Assembly: GCA_020635715.1 (NCBI GenBank)
Contig: JACJZG010000004.1
Coordinates: forward strand, 139,148-203,147
Source: Flavobacteriales bacterium
Lineage (GTDB): Bacteria; Bacteroidota; Bacteroidia; Flavobacteriales_F; PHOS-HE28
Direction: 5' to 3'
DNA length: 64,000 nucleotides
Shown here: positions 46,598-55,376 of the stretch, piece by piece
Layout of the letters: every line of letters starts with the position of its first letter
Position numbering within the stretch: position 1 is the first letter of the stretch
Made by a program: the position numbers and the translations under genes
The notes under the pieces: model-generated
The model's database searches: none
The model's input: the letters and a program-made list of their open reading frames with translations, nothing else
Told to the model about the DNA's origin: nothing

Positions 46598-47274
46598 ACA
46601 ACACCAATGCGCTGGAGGTGGTGAAGGTGAACAAGTCCTTCCATGACCCGGTCACCGTACCGGTCCTGAAGGATGTATCGCTTGAGGTCAGGCGCGGCGA
46701 GTTCGTCAGTGTGACCGGCAAGAGCGGATGTGGCAAGAGCACCCTGCTGTACATCCTGAGCACCATGGATACGGACTATACGGGGGAGGTCCTCATCGAT
46801 GGGGAGGCCACCGCAGGCGCGGACAAGGGTCGGCTGGCGGAGATCCGGAACGAGAAGATCGGGTTCGTCTTCCAGTTCCATTACCTGCTCGCGGAGTTCA
46901 GTGTGCTGCGGAACGTGATGTTGCCGGGGCTGAAGCTGGGTCGTAAGAGCGCAGCCGAGGTGGAGGCCGATGCCATGGACCGGCTGCGACAACTGGACAT
47001 GGCCGACCAGGCGTTGAAGATGGCGAACCAGCTGAGCGGTGGCCAGAAACAGCGCGTGGCCATCGCCCGTGCGCTCATCAACGATCCGCTCATCATCATG
47101 GGCGATGAACCGACCGGCAACCTGGACAAGAAGAACTCGGAGATCGTCTTCGATATCTTCGACCGCATCGCTACCGAGCACAAGCGCAGCCTGCTCATCG
47201 TCACCCACGATGTCGACTTCGCTTCGCGCACGCATCGCAACATCGAGATGGAGGACGGACGGGTGGTGAGATGA
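46594..47274 (+). CDS. ABC exporter ATP-binding protein (MacB/LolD-like)
   Basis: The 226-residue ATPase has Walker A GKSGCGKST, a Q-loop (FVFQFHYLLAEF), signature LSGGQKQRVAIARAL, Walker B LIIMGDEPT and the H-switch VTHD. The sequence between Walker A and signature matches the LolD/MacB branch. The start is fixed by the ATGA overlap with the permease gene. It powers the preceding permease. Confidence 0.95.
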   Translation: MNNTNALEVVKVNKSFHDPVTVPVLKDVSLEVRRGEFVSVTGKSGCGKSTLLYILSTMDTDYTGEVLIDGEATAGADKGRLAEIRNEKIGFVFQFHYLLAEFSVLRNVMLPGLKLGRKSAAEVEADAMDRLRQLDMADQALKMANQLSGGQKQRVAIARALINDPLIIMGDEPTGNLDKKNSEIVFDIFDRIATEHKRSLLIVTHDVDFASRTHRNIEMEDGRVVR

Positions 47275-47314
47275 AGGGTATATTGATCTTCTGTTCACCA
47301 ATGCACCTCGTACC

Positions 47315-47584
47315 ATGAACACGGTAACGAACACTCGACCGATCGACGCACGGTGGTATTGGGTGGCTGTGGTGGCCTCGTTGGTCGCCTTGGTCATCGA
47401 TCTCACCGATCATCAGGTCGCGAAGACGATAGGCACCGCCGGCGTCGTGCTCGGTTTCACTGGGCTTGCCCTCTGGCGTACCTCGGGTCGGCGCGTGTTC
47501 ACCGGAATGGCGGTGGTCGGCTTCCTGTTGTTCATTGGGCTCGCGGTATTTCGGCTTGCGCTGCATCAGGGTTGGATGGGATAG
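47315..47584 (+). CDS. Small membrane protein of unknown function
   Basis: The 89-residue protein has three predicted transmembrane helices (WVAVVASLVALVIDL; TIGTAGVVLGFTGLAL; VFTGMAVVGFLLFIGLAVF). It follows the exporter ATPase by 40 bp and is itself followed by a hairpin terminator, so it may be the last gene of that operon. No family is recognised. Confidence 0.6.
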   Translation: MNTVTNTRPIDARWYWVAVVASLVALVIDLTDHQVAKTIGTAGVVLGFTGLALWRTSGRRVFTGMAVVGFLLFIGLAVFRLALHQGWMG

Positions 47585-47975
47585 TGGCCAGGCACCGATG
47601 GGCAACGCGAAAAGGCCCCGTCCCCGGGGCCTCTCGTGTTCCTTCCGCGCAGCGTTGATCACGCACGCTGCCGACTGGGCAGTGGCGACACCCTCCCGGG
47701 CGGGGACCAGGTGATCAGCGCAACGGCACCTTGCTCAGGGCGCGTTGTGTTCAGGCAGCGGAAGCGTGGATCGCTCATGACCATGCGAAGATTCGGTGTG
47801 GACGTTCGGGCAATATGATGCGAACATCAACGCGTTGTATGCGTCTGCTCGATCTGTCAACAGTCCTTCAACACAGGGTGGTTCCGGTTCGGTGAACCCG
47901 TTGGTGAACGGTATGAACGGACGAAGCGGACACCCTCCCGGTATCCGCTCCGATCGATGACGAAGACCCACCTGC
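47585..47975. other. Intergenic region (391 bp)
   Basis: A terminator hairpin lies at 47613-47632. The rest has no supported gene. A 13-bp direct repeat, GACACCCTCCCGG, occurs at 47687-47699 and 47929-47941. TGAAC is repeated at 47893, 47905 and 47914, without a regular period. Confidence 0.5.
47613..47632 (+). terminator. Terminator hairpin after the exporter operon
   Basis: AGGCCCC (47613-47619) pairs with GGGGCCT (47626-47632) around GTCCCC. It is preceded by an A run, and the stem style resembles other ends in this window. Confidence 0.6.
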
Positions 47976-48839
47976 TCAGCGCAGGTTGAGCTGCAGGGTC
48001 TGCAGGAGGTCTCGGCCTGAGAGCACCTCCACGCGGTACGCGCCGGGCTTCAACCGTTCCTTGGTCCGGAACCGGAGATCAACGCGAGAGGTGCCATGTC
48101 CGGCCGATCCGCCTGTGCCGCTCAAGCTTGCCGTGGCATCAGCGGATCCACCCACCTTGGACACCAGCGGGTCGGCTCCATCGAACACCCTTCCATCCGG
48201 TGCGGTGATCCGGTAGTGCGCTTCATTGGCCAACGCCTCCGGAAGATCGAAGGCCATGCGTACCTCCCTGGTGCGACGGGCCACCACCGTGAGCCTGCCC
48301 TTCCGGCCTTTCGTAGCATCCAGGCCGGCGTTGTTCACCATGAGCGCCGCCGCTTCGCGCTGTTCGAGCCGTGCGGCCAGGACATCGCGGTCAGCAACGG
48401 CACGGTCCGCCTTGGTGCGTAGTTCGACCTCGGTGGCACGGGCATGGTCCAGCTCGTCCCGCAATTGCTGTGCGGCCTCGCGCAGTTCAGCCAGTTCTGC
48501 ATTGCGTCGCGCACTTCTGTCGGCACCCCTTTCCAGCGACTCGGCGCGGGCCAGGGTCTCATTCAATCGCCGTTCCATCGCCGCCAGGGCCTCCTGTACG
48601 ATGATACCCTCCTGTCGTTCCTTCTCAAGCAGGGTGGTCGTCTCCAGCAGTTTCACCTGCATCAACTGTTGACCGGACCGCGCGCTCTCCGCATTGTTCC
48701 GTTCCGTGGTCACCTCCGCCTGAAGTTCCTCGCGCTGCAAGTGGAGATAGATGATGGATCCCAGGGCGGACGACCCGATGAACGCAATTGCGGCGATCGC
48801 CAGCCGCGTGTTCCCTCCTTTCTTTCCCAGTGTGGACAT
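47976..48839 (-). CDS. Membrane-anchored coiled-coil protein with a C-terminal beta domain
   Basis: The 287-residue protein has one N-terminal transmembrane helix (about 12-33), a long coiled coil (about 35-165, rich in Glu, Ala, Arg and Leu heptads), and a beta-rich C-terminal domain (VVARRTREVRMAFDLPEALANEAHYRI ... PGAYRVEVLSGRDLLQT). The outer part is predicted to be periplasmic. Two earlier ATGs are possible; 48839 (MSTLGKKGG) gives the best membrane start. It is encoded on the same strand as, and 77 bp after, the two-component pair, so it may be part of that transcript. No named family is recognised. Confidence 0.75.
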   Translation of the reverse strand: MSTLGKKGGNTRLAIAAIAFIGSSALGSIIYLHLQREELQAEVTTERNNAESARSGQQLMQVKLLETTTLLEKERQEGIIVQEALAAMERRLNETLARAESLERGADRSARRNAELAELREAAQQLRDELDHARATEVELRTKADRAVADRDVLAARLEQREAAALMVNNAGLDATKGRKGRLTVVARRTREVRMAFDLPEALANEAHYRITAPDGRVFDGADPLVSKVGGSADATASLSGTGGSAGHGTSRVDLRFRTKERLKPGAYRVEVLSGRDLLQTLQLNLR

Positions 48840-48916
48840 GTGCATGATTTTGGCCGTCTTACGCGGACCGACCCCTTGCACGTTGTGCTATTCGAAGGAA
48901 AAAGGAGTGAAGATCT

Positions 48917-50293
48917 TCAGGCCGGATCAGCCTTCGGCAGGCGCACGATGAAGAGGGTCCCGGAACCCAGGGCCGACTTCACTTTGATCTCTCCATCATG
49001 CAGGTCCACGATCCGCTTCACCAGCGAAAGACCGATCCCATGCCCCTTGGCTCCGCCGGTGTTGCGTGCACGGAAGAAGTTCTCGAAGATGCGCTCACGG
49101 TCCTCCGGGGCGATGCCGACCCCCTGGTCCTCCACCACGAGCCGCACCATGGCGCCGCTGCCCTTCAGGGAAACGAGCGCCCGCTTGTCACTGGAATATT
49201 TGCAGGCGTTCTCCACAAGATTCACCACCACCGAGCGCAACAACGCTTCATTGCCCTTCACCGTGATATCATCCGCCTCCTCCACCTCATCGATCATCAC
49301 ATCCACCCGATTCTCGGGGTCGGTGCGGATCACCTCGGACCGCGCCGCCCAGACCACCTCATCCATGCGCACCGGAGCGAAGGTCATGGCCGCGGACGCC
49401 GTCTCGGCCTGGGCCATCAGGAGCAGTCGATCGCTCAGGCGGTTGAGCGCCTGCATGTCCTCCACAACGGATCGTACCACGGTGCGGTACTCCTCACCGG
49501 AACGTTCCTTGAGCAGAAGGACCTCCAACTGGCCAGAGATCGCCGTGAGGGGTGTACGCATCTCATGAGACGCGTTGCTGATGAAGTTCTTCTGCACGGA
49601 GAAGGCGGTCTGTAGACGCTCCAGCAGATCGTTGAATGAGGCGGCGAGCTGGGCGATCTCATCGGATCCTTCGCCCATCTTGACCCGTTTCCCGAGCTCC
49701 GAGGCACCTATGCCCTGAAGGTCGACCACAAGGCGTTGCAGCGGTGAAAGCGCCCTTCGTGCATAGAAGCGACCCACCAGGAACATCAGGGCCAGACCTA
49801 TCAGGAAGGTGGCGACCATCACCCTGGCCTGGTTGCGTAGTTTGCTGCGTCCATAGATGTCACGCCCGGAGGTGACCACCACGAAGCGGTCGGCCTCGTT
49901 GTTGAATAGGAAGGCGAACATCTCCCGATCCCCGGACGTGCGCTTCGCACTCCCATTACTGCGGACACTGTCCAGCAGGGCCGGCTCGATGGTCATGTGC
50001 CGACCAGTGGTGCCCAGGTGCAGCAATTCCGCGTTGTTCTTGTCGAATATGGTGATCTCCTCGTCCGGCAGGCGCACGGGGCTGTTCCCCTCCATGATCC
50101 GAAGGAGCTTGTCATCCACCTCGGCCACCTGTATCAGGAGCTTCGCCGCGTTCACCCCGCGATCGTGCAGGCGGCCCAGGAACTCCTCCTGCCGGAAATC
50201 GGCGGCTCTCAGATAGACCACAACGAAGGCCACCCCAAGGGTGAGGGAGGCCAATACGACGAACTGCACCGCGAGTCGCGTGCGTATCGTCAT
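48917..50293 (-). CDS. Sensor histidine kinase, OmpR-partner type
   Basis: The 458-residue kinase has two transmembrane helices (about 10-28 and 157-177) bracketing a periplasmic sensor domain, a HAMP linker, the dimerisation box NASHEMRTPLTAISGQ with His243, and an HATPase domain with NLVENACKYS, EDQGVGIAPEDRERIFENFF and GHGIGLSLVKRI. It is the partner of the winged-helix regulator, whose stop it overlaps (50290-50293). The signal is unknown. Confidence 0.95.
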   Translation of the reverse strand: MTIRTRLAVQFVVLASLTLGVAFVVVYLRAADFRQEEFLGRLHDRGVNAAKLLIQVAEVDDKLLRIMEGNSPVRLPDEEITIFDKNNAELLHLGTTGRHMTIEPALLDSVRSNGSAKRTSGDREMFAFLFNNEADRFVVVTSGRDIYGRSKLRNQARVMVATFLIGLALMFLVGRFYARRALSPLQRLVVDLQGIGASELGKRVKMGEGSDEIAQLAASFNDLLERLQTAFSVQKNFISNASHEMRTPLTAISGQLEVLLLKERSGEEYRTVVRSVVEDMQALNRLSDRLLLMAQAETASAAMTFAPVRMDEVVWAARSEVIRTDPENRVDVMIDEVEEADDITVKGNEALLRSVVVNLVENACKYSSDKRALVSLKGSGAMVRLVVEDQGVGIAPEDRERIFENFFRARNTGGAKGHGIGLSLVKRIVDLHDGEIKVKSALGSGTLFIVRLPKADPA

Positions 50294-50988
50294 GGCCGTT
50301 CCGTAAGGATGTATCCCATGCCCACCCGGTTATGGATGAGCTTGGGCTCGAAATCGCGGTCCACCTTCTTACGCAGGAGCTTGATGTAGGCTTCCACCAC
50401 ATTCGTGCCCGTGTCGAAGTCGATGTCCCAGACCCGTTCGCTGATCAGCGCCCTTGAGAGCAGGCGTTCGGGGTTGCGCATGAAGAACTCGAGCAGCGCG
50501 TATTCCTTGGCCGTAAGCTGGATGCGTTGTCCGTTCCGGGTCGCTTCCTTGTTCACCAAATCGAGCTCCAGACCAGCATAGGAGAGCTTCTCAGAGGTCT
50601 CCTGTTGGGCTGAACCGCGTCTGGAGAGGGAACGCACGCGTGCGAGCAGTTCCTGGAATTCGAAGGGCTTCACCAGGTAATCATCTGCCCCGGCATCCAG
50701 GCCGGCCACCTTGTCGTCCGTGGTGCCAAGTGCGGTGAGCATCAGGATCGGCGTGTGCGCACCGGCCTGGCGGATGGCCCGGCAGACCTCCACACCGTTC
50801 ATCCCGGGCAGGAGTACATCCAGCAATACGAGATCGAAGGTGCCCTCGGTGGCCAGGCGCTTGCCCGATGGACCATCATACGCGCTGATCACCTGATGGC
50901 CGCTCTCCTCCAATCCTTGTTTGAGGAAGGCAGCAACCTTCGGCTCATCCTCCACGACCAGGATACGCATGTTCAAATCTATGCTCAT
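50290..50988 (-). CDS. OmpR/PhoB-family response regulator
   Basis: The 232-residue protein has a receiver with EDE (13-15), phosphoacceptor Asp57 (LVLLDVLLPGMNG) and Lys in DDYLVKPFEF, and a winged-helix effector (ELDLVNKEATRNGQRIQL, LTAKEYALLEFFM, VEAYIKLLRKKVD, IHNRVGMGYIL). The layout resembles CusR/ArlR-like regulators. The start at 50988 is chosen over a long upstream extension; an internal ATG at 50970 is also possible. An unusual hairpin precedes it in the leader. Confidence 0.95.
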   Translation of the reverse strand: MSIDLNMRILVVEDEPKVAAFLKQGLEESGHQVISAYDGPSGKRLATEGTFDLVLLDVLLPGMNGVEVCRAIRQAGAHTPILMLTALGTTDDKVAGLDAGADDYLVKPFEFQELLARVRSLSRRGSAQQETSEKLSYAGLELDLVNKEATRNGQRIQLTAKEYALLEFFMRNPERLLSRALISERVWDIDFDTGTNVVEAYIKLLRKKVDRDFEPKLIHNRVGMGYILTERP

Positions 50989-51309
50989 GGGCGTTGTGTT
51001 GAACAGGTTGGATGGGATAACCCGGAAGCAATGAAGAGGGCCCGTCCCCGAGCCCTCTTCCGCGGTTCCAAGAACACCGCCCGATCGGATCCCCCTTACC
51101 TTCGAACTAGGACCCGGTCCTCCCAAACCGACCGATCACCGGACCGGTGATCGACCTATCGTATCGCGGTGTTCGTCAATGAACCGAACTCCTATTCCTT
51201 GACCGGGACAAATGTCCTCGGCAGGAATGAAGAGCGCTGGATAGCGGGGTGAAAACACCGTGAAATCGGCTGCCGGCGACGGTCTGCCCGGTGTTCCGAA
51301 CTTCGCACC
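50989..51309. other. Divergent regulatory region (321 bp) rich in palindromes
   Basis: No gene is supported. A perfect 9-bp stem hairpin at 51033-51060 (GAAGAGGGC / GCCCTCTTC) would lie in the leader of the minus-strand regulator if transcription starts beyond it. TACCTTCG (51097-51104) could be a plus-strand -7 element. AGGACCCGGTCCT (51109-51121) and GATCACCGGACCGGTGATC (51134-51152) are perfect palindromes with 1-nt centres, likely protein-binding sites. GAACTTCG (51298-51305) precedes the reductase ATG. Confidence 0.5.
51033..51060 (-). terminator. Hairpin in the probable leader of the OmpR-type regulator
   Basis: A 9-bp perfect stem with a 10-nt loop, of the same style as terminators in this window, lies 45-72 bp upstream of the regulator start and has no gene to terminate on either strand. 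It could be an attenuator. Confidence 0.4.
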
Positions 51310-52278
51310 ATGAGCATGCGTTACCGCCGTCTCGGCACCTCCGGCCTCCAGGTCTCTGAGCTTTCCCTGGGCTCCTGGCTCACCTTCGGCAAACAGGTGG
51401 GGGATGAGACCGCCGAGGCCCTGATGAAGGTGGCCTATGACAATGGCATCAACTTCTTCGACAATGCGGAGATCTACTCTCGTGGGGAGAGCGAGCGGGT
51501 GATGGGGAGGATCCTTAAGCGGATGGAATGGCCACGCGACACATGGATCGTTAGCAGCAAGGCCTTCTTCGGATCAGGGGGAAAGCAGCCGACACAGCTC
51601 GGGCTGCACCGGAAGCACGTGGTGGAGGCCTGCCACGCTGCGCTCGATCGCCTCCAGGTGGACTACCTGGACCTCTACTTCTGCCACCGTCCGGACCCGA
51701 ACACGCCGATCAGCGAGACCGTTTGGACCATGCACCAACTGATCATGCAGGGCAAGGTGCTCTACTGGGGCACGAGCGAATGGAGCGCGGAAGAGATCAA
51801 GGAAGCCCATGCGGTCGCTGGGAAGCATCACCTGATCGCGCCTGTGATGGAACAGCCCCAGTACAACATGTTCCATCGTGAGAAAGTGGAATCGGAGTTC
51901 GCTCCACTTTACGGGACCGTGGGCCTTGGGACCACCATCTGGAGTCCGCTGGCAAGTGGCGTGCTCACCGGAAAGCACTCGCTGGAGGGGGATGCCTCCT
52001 CCCGCCTCCGCATGGCCGGCCTGGACTGGCTGCGTGAACGTGAATTGAACGAGGCCCGCCTGCGCACCGTCGAGGAGCTGAAGAACATCGCCCAGAGCGT
52101 AGGGCTCACGTTACCGGTGTTCGCGATCGCCTGGTGCCTCAGGAACCCGCACGTCAGTACGGTGATCCTCGGTGCGAGCAGGACCGCGCAGTTGGAGGAG
52201 AACCTGCATGCGGTCGAGGCGCAGGACCTGCTCACCCCGGCAGTGATGGCAGAGGTCCAGCGGGTAATTGAGCGTTGA
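51310..52278 (+). CDS. Aldo/keto reductase (Kv-beta/YghZ-like branch)
   Basis: The 322-residue protein is a TIM-barrel NADPH-dependent reductase with the catalytic tetrad Asp51 and Tyr56 (FFDNAEIY), Lys84 (SSKAFF) and His126 (FCHRPDP). LYWGTSEWSAEEI and PQYNMFHREKVE follow the voltage-gated potassium channel beta-subunit branch. It reduces small aldehydes or ketones; the substrate is unknown. The GAACTTCG element 4 bp upstream of the ATG is its probable promoter element. Confidence 0.93.
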   Translation: MSMRYRRLGTSGLQVSELSLGSWLTFGKQVGDETAEALMKVAYDNGINFFDNAEIYSRGESERVMGRILKRMEWPRDTWIVSSKAFFGSGGKQPTQLGLHRKHVVEACHAALDRLQVDYLDLYFCHRPDPNTPISETVWTMHQLIMQGKVLYWGTSEWSAEEIKEAHAVAGKHHLIAPVMEQPQYNMFHREKVESEFAPLYGTVGLGTTIWSPLASGVLTGKHSLEGDASSRLRMAGLDWLRERELNEARLRTVEELKNIAQSVGLTLPVFAIAWCLRNPHVSTVILGASRTAQLEENLHAVEAQDLLTPAVMAEVQRVIER

Positions 52279-52307
52279 CCGCTCGCGGTCCGATCGATCT
52301 ATCTTGC
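52275..52307 (+). promoter_or_regulatory. Candidate promoter TTG-N22-TATCTTGC
   Basis: TTG (52275-52277) and TATCTTGC (52300-52307) lie 17 bp before the ATG at 52324. The promoter would serve the STAS-like gene and, by translational overlap, the kinase and LytTR regulator downstream. Confidence 0.45.
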
Positions 52308-52323
52308 CCACAGGAACTCTCCC

Positions 52324-52734
52324 ATGTCCGAACAACGAGATACGACCATCGCCACCTTGCATCGGAAGGCCTCGGACCTTCTGGAAGTCGTCTACAAACC
52401 GGGTTGCTTCCTGAGCACGAGCGCGCTCGGAGAGGTGGCGCAGGTGCGCCGCTCCTTGATGGGTGCAGCGCCGCATGCGATGCTGAGCCTCATCCCGGAG
52501 GACGCGGACTTCGAATTGGGTGCGATCCAGGTGGACCACCTTTCGAAGGATAGGAAGAAGGGCGTACTGCTCGCGATCGCCATCGTGACGCGAGCCAACA
52601 TGATCGAGATGATGCTGAAGCTCTACTTCAGCTACTACCCATGGTTGAACCGGATCCTGGTAACGGACAACGAGAAGGAGGCCCGAAGCTGGATCGAGGG
52701 CCAGTTGCGGGAGTTGCGGATACAGGGAGCGTGA
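52324..52734 (+). CDS. Small STAS/SpoIIAA-like cytoplasmic protein
   Basis: The 136-residue protein has the alternating beta-alpha pattern of the STAS/Sec14 family often annotated as hypothetical in Bacteroidota, with ending FSYYPWLNRILVTDNEKEARSWIEGQL. No catalytic motif is seen. Its stop overlaps the GTG start of the next kinase (GTGA at 52731), which suggests co-expression and perhaps a link to the signalling pathway. The family assignment is by eye and moderate. Confidence 0.65.
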   Translation: MSEQRDTTIATLHRKASDLLEVVYKPGCFLSTSALGEVAQVRRSLMGAAPHAMLSLIPEDADFELGAIQVDHLSKDRKKGVLLAIAIVTRANMIEMMLKLYFSYYPWLNRILVTDNEKEARSWIEGQLRELRIQGA

Positions 52735-54545
52735 AGGGTCTGACCGGAACCAGCTCCTTGTTACGCACCTCGCTGGTCGCTTGCGGCGTGCTCCTTACGG
52801 GCATCGCTCCCGCCCAGCTCGACAGCCTGCGACGCGTGGCCGGGGCTCTGCCCAACGACACGTCGCGGCTGCCTGTCCTCACCGAGATGCTGCGGCACAC
52901 CGTGTTCACCCGCCCGGACACCGCGCTGGTGATCGCTGCCGATTACCTGGCGATCGCGGGGCGCAGCGGTGATCCGGTCGAGATCGGAAAGGCCCACAAC
53001 TACGCGGGTATGTGCCGCACGGTGCAGGGAAGGCCTGCCAAGGCGCTCAACGAATACCTGCTCGCCCTGCGCTCCTTCGAGCAAGGAGACGACCCGTGGT
53101 ACACGGCAATGGCGCATAATAACGTCGCCGCCATTTACAAGGACGAACGGCGCAACGAGGATGCGCTGGTGGAGTTCAACAAGGCCTTGGTCGGATTCCA
53201 GGAGGTGGGCGACACGGTATGGATCGCCAACGTGCGTAACAACCTGGCGAACGTTCACTACGACCATGGCGAACTCGACAGTGCCGTGTACCACTACGAG
53301 CGCGCGGTCGCCATCCTATCCGGCAAAGGGCAGGATGCCTTCGCGGCGCAGGTGCGCATGAACCTCGGCAATGCCCTCTACGTCAAGGGCGATCTCGAAG
53401 CGGGACTGGCGCGCATGAAGGAAGCGCGCGATCAGCATCCGATCGGCGAGGATGGATCGTACCGGGCCAACATCCTGAACGCGCTAGGTCACCTGGAGGG
53501 CCTGCATGGCGATCGCGATAGCGCGCTCGCGCACATCCGCGAAGGAATGCGCATCGCAGGTGAGGTGGGAGCGGCGACCGCCCTGGCGGACGGAGAGGAG
53601 TTCCTGGCGGACATCTATGAGCATTGGGGACAAGCCGATTCCGCACTTGTGCATTACAAGCACATGAAAGCTCGACGTGACAGCCTCCTCAATGCTGAGC
53701 GCAGTGCGCAGATCGCCGACATGCAGGTGCGTTACGAGACGGAGCAGAAGGATGTGGAGCTGGCGCAGAACAAGGCGGTGCTGGAGCGACGCTCGCTCAC
53801 GATCAAGGCCGTTGCGATCGGCGCCGGGTTGCTGCTATTGGTGGCTTTGCTGGTATACAGGGCCTACCGCTTGAAACGGAGGGGGGAGCACGAGCTCGCC
53901 AGGAAGAATGCGATCATCGAGGAGCAACTGCGCGAGAAGGAATTGCTGCTACGCGAGATCCATCACCGCGTGAAGAACAACCTGCAGGTGGTGAGCAGCT
54001 TGCTCAGCATCCAGAGCCGCGGGATAACCGATGGGAAAGCACGCGAAGCCGTGCAGGACAGTCGCCAACGGGTGAAGAGCATGGCGCTGATCCACCAGGA
54101 CCTCTACCGCGATGGTGATCTCACCGGGGTGCCCATGCATGACTACACCGAGCGATTGGTGAGCGGTCTGGTGAACAACTATGGAAAGGATGACAGCGTG
54201 CGTGTGGTCATCGATGTGCAGGACATCTCCCTGGACGTGGATACTGCGGTGCCTATCGGGCTGATCCTGAACGAGCTCATCACGAACGCGCTGAAGTACG
54301 CCTGGCCCGATGGTCGGACCGGCACGCTCACCGTCTCGCTGAAGGAGCAGGACGGTCGATTGGTCCTGAGGGTCGCTGATGATGGCGTGGGCATGCCTGC
54401 TGCGGAGGCCCCGGCAAAGGGCAGCGGCTTTGGTCTGAACATGGTGCGCACGTTCAGCGGGAAGCTCAAGGCCGAATGGGAGGTCGAGGGCCCACCCGGT
54501 ACGCAGGTTGTCCTTCAGATCGGCAAGTACGAACTTGCGCGCTAG
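52731..54545 (+). CDS. TPR-containing HisKA_2 sensor histidine kinase
   Basis: The GTG at 52731 (overlapping the previous stop) opens a signal peptide (LLRTSLVACGVLLTGIAPAQ). The 604-residue protein has a periplasmic TPR array (about 60-335), a transmembrane helix (about 360-380), a coiled coil, the HisKA_2 box LREIHHRVKNNLQVVSSLLSIQ (His411/412) and an HATPase domain with LILNELITNALKYA and DDGVGMP ... GSGFGLNMV. Its partner is the LytTR regulator encoded 1 bp downstream. TPR kinases of this type are common in Bacteroidota; ligands are mostly unknown. Confidence 0.93.
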   Translation: MKGLTGTSSLLRTSLVACGVLLTGIAPAQLDSLRRVAGALPNDTSRLPVLTEMLRHTVFTRPDTALVIAADYLAIAGRSGDPVEIGKAHNYAGMCRTVQGRPAKALNEYLLALRSFEQGDDPWYTAMAHNNVAAIYKDERRNEDALVEFNKALVGFQEVGDTVWIANVRNNLANVHYDHGELDSAVYHYERAVAILSGKGQDAFAAQVRMNLGNALYVKGDLEAGLARMKEARDQHPIGEDGSYRANILNALGHLEGLHGDRDSALAHIREGMRIAGEVGAATALADGEEFLADIYEHWGQADSALVHYKHMKARRDSLLNAERSAQIADMQVRYETEQKDVELAQNKAVLERRSLTIKAVAIGAGLLLLVALLVYRAYRLKRRGEHELARKNAIIEEQLREKELLLREIHHRVKNNLQVVSSLLSIQSRGITDGKAREAVQDSRQRVKSMALIHQDLYRDGDLTGVPMHDYTERLVSGLVNNYGKDDSVRVVIDVQDISLDVDTAVPIGLILNELITNALKYAWPDGRTGTLTVSLKEQDGRLVLRVADDGVGMPAAEAPAKGSGFGLNMVRTFSGKLKAEWEVEGPPGTQVVLQIGKYELAR

Positions 54546-54546
54546 C

Positions 54547-55287
54547 ATGGCACGTATCAAGATCCTGATCGTCGAGGATGAACCGCTGATCACCGAGGAC
54601 CTGCGGGGTCATCTGGAGGAGATGGAATACGAGGTGTGCGCGGTCTGCGACAATGCGTTGGATGCCATGGCGGAGATGGCCGTCGAGAAGCCCGATCTCG
54701 TTCTGCTGGACATCAACCTGGGCGATGGCGCGGACGGCGTGCAGCTCGCTGAACGGATGAACGCGAAGCATCCAGTGCCATTCATCTTCGTGACGAGCCA
54801 TGCCGATACGGCCACCCTGGAGCGGGTGAAGGCCGTAAGGCCTGCAGGATTCATCCTCAAGCCCTTCGATGAATTGCGGCTCCGGGCGCAGATCGAGATC
54901 GCGTTGGCGCGCTACGCCGCGGGCAGTGCCCCAGTGGGAAAGGAGGAAGGCCCCGACGAAACTGATTTCGTGATCGCCGACAGCATCTTCATACGGGACA
55001 AAGGCCGGCTGACGAAACTGGCCATCGATGACATCCTCTATGCCGAAGCCGATGACAACTATGTGACTTTGCAGACGCCCACTAAGCGCTTTGTCATCAC
55101 CAGCACGCTCGCGTCGGTCGAGCGGAAGCTGAGCAGCAGGCATCACCTGCGCATCCATCGGAGCTACCTGGTGGACACCCGCCGCATCACGGCGGTGGAG
55201 GATGGCTACGTGCAGCTGGGGACATCGCGCCTGCCCGTGGGCAAGACCCATCGCGATGCGCTGATGGCTCGCATCAGGACGCTTTGA
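54547..55287 (+). CDS. LytTR-family response regulator
   Basis: The 246-residue protein has a receiver with EDE (10-12), phosphoacceptor Asp55 (LVLLDINLGDG) and Lys in FILKPFDE, and a C-terminal LytTR DNA-binding domain (about 140-246: IDDILYAEADDNYVTLQT, LRIHRSYLVDTRRI, LPVGKTHRDALMARIRTL). LytTR proteins bind pairs of 9-bp direct repeats about 21 bp apart; such a pair starts at its own stop codon (55288). The start at ATG 54547 is 1 bp after the kinase stop, fixing it over an earlier in-frame start. Confidence 0.95.
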   Translation: MARIKILIVEDEPLITEDLRGHLEEMEYEVCAVCDNALDAMAEMAVEKPDLVLLDINLGDGADGVQLAERMNAKHPVPFIFVTSHADTATLERVKAVRPAGFILKPFDELRLRAQIEIALARYAAGSAPVGKEEGPDETDFVIADSIFIRDKGRLTKLAIDDILYAEADDNYVTLQTPTKRFVITSTLASVERKLSSRHHLRIHRSYLVDTRRITAVEDGYVQLGTSRLPVGKTHRDALMARIRTL

Positions 55288-55317
55288 CGTTCACCCATCC
55301 CATCCGGTCGTTCACCC
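55288..55317 (+). promoter_or_regulatory. LytTR box 1: two CGTTCACCC direct repeats, 21-bp period
   Basis: CGTTCACCC occurs at 55288-55296 and 55309-55317, starting directly after the TGA of the LytTR regulator. A weaker third copy (CGTTCGTC) lies at 55329. The box is 89 bp upstream of the ATG at 55377 and 61 bp upstream of a -7-like GAAGTTCG (55349-55356). Spacing and the central CGTT match known LytTR sites. Confidence 0.65.
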
Positions 55318-55376
55318 GATCCAGATGGCGTTCGTCGTGGATCCAAGCGAAGTTCGATGTGCAATACCCCACGGTC

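Noticed and set aside
47893..47918. Three TGAAC repeats as another LytTR box
   Set aside because: Periods are 12 and 9 bp, not 21, the CGTT core context is inconsistent on the reverse strand, and no secreted gene start follows at the expected distance.
47735..47971. Possible 78-residue minus-strand gene in the 391-bp gap
   Set aside because: It has no family, signal peptide or plausible start context. The region reads as non-coding with hairpins and short repeats.
51170..51182. GTGTTCGTC as a LytTR half-site upstream of the aldo/keto reductase
   Set aside because: It is a single partial match with no partner 21 bp away.
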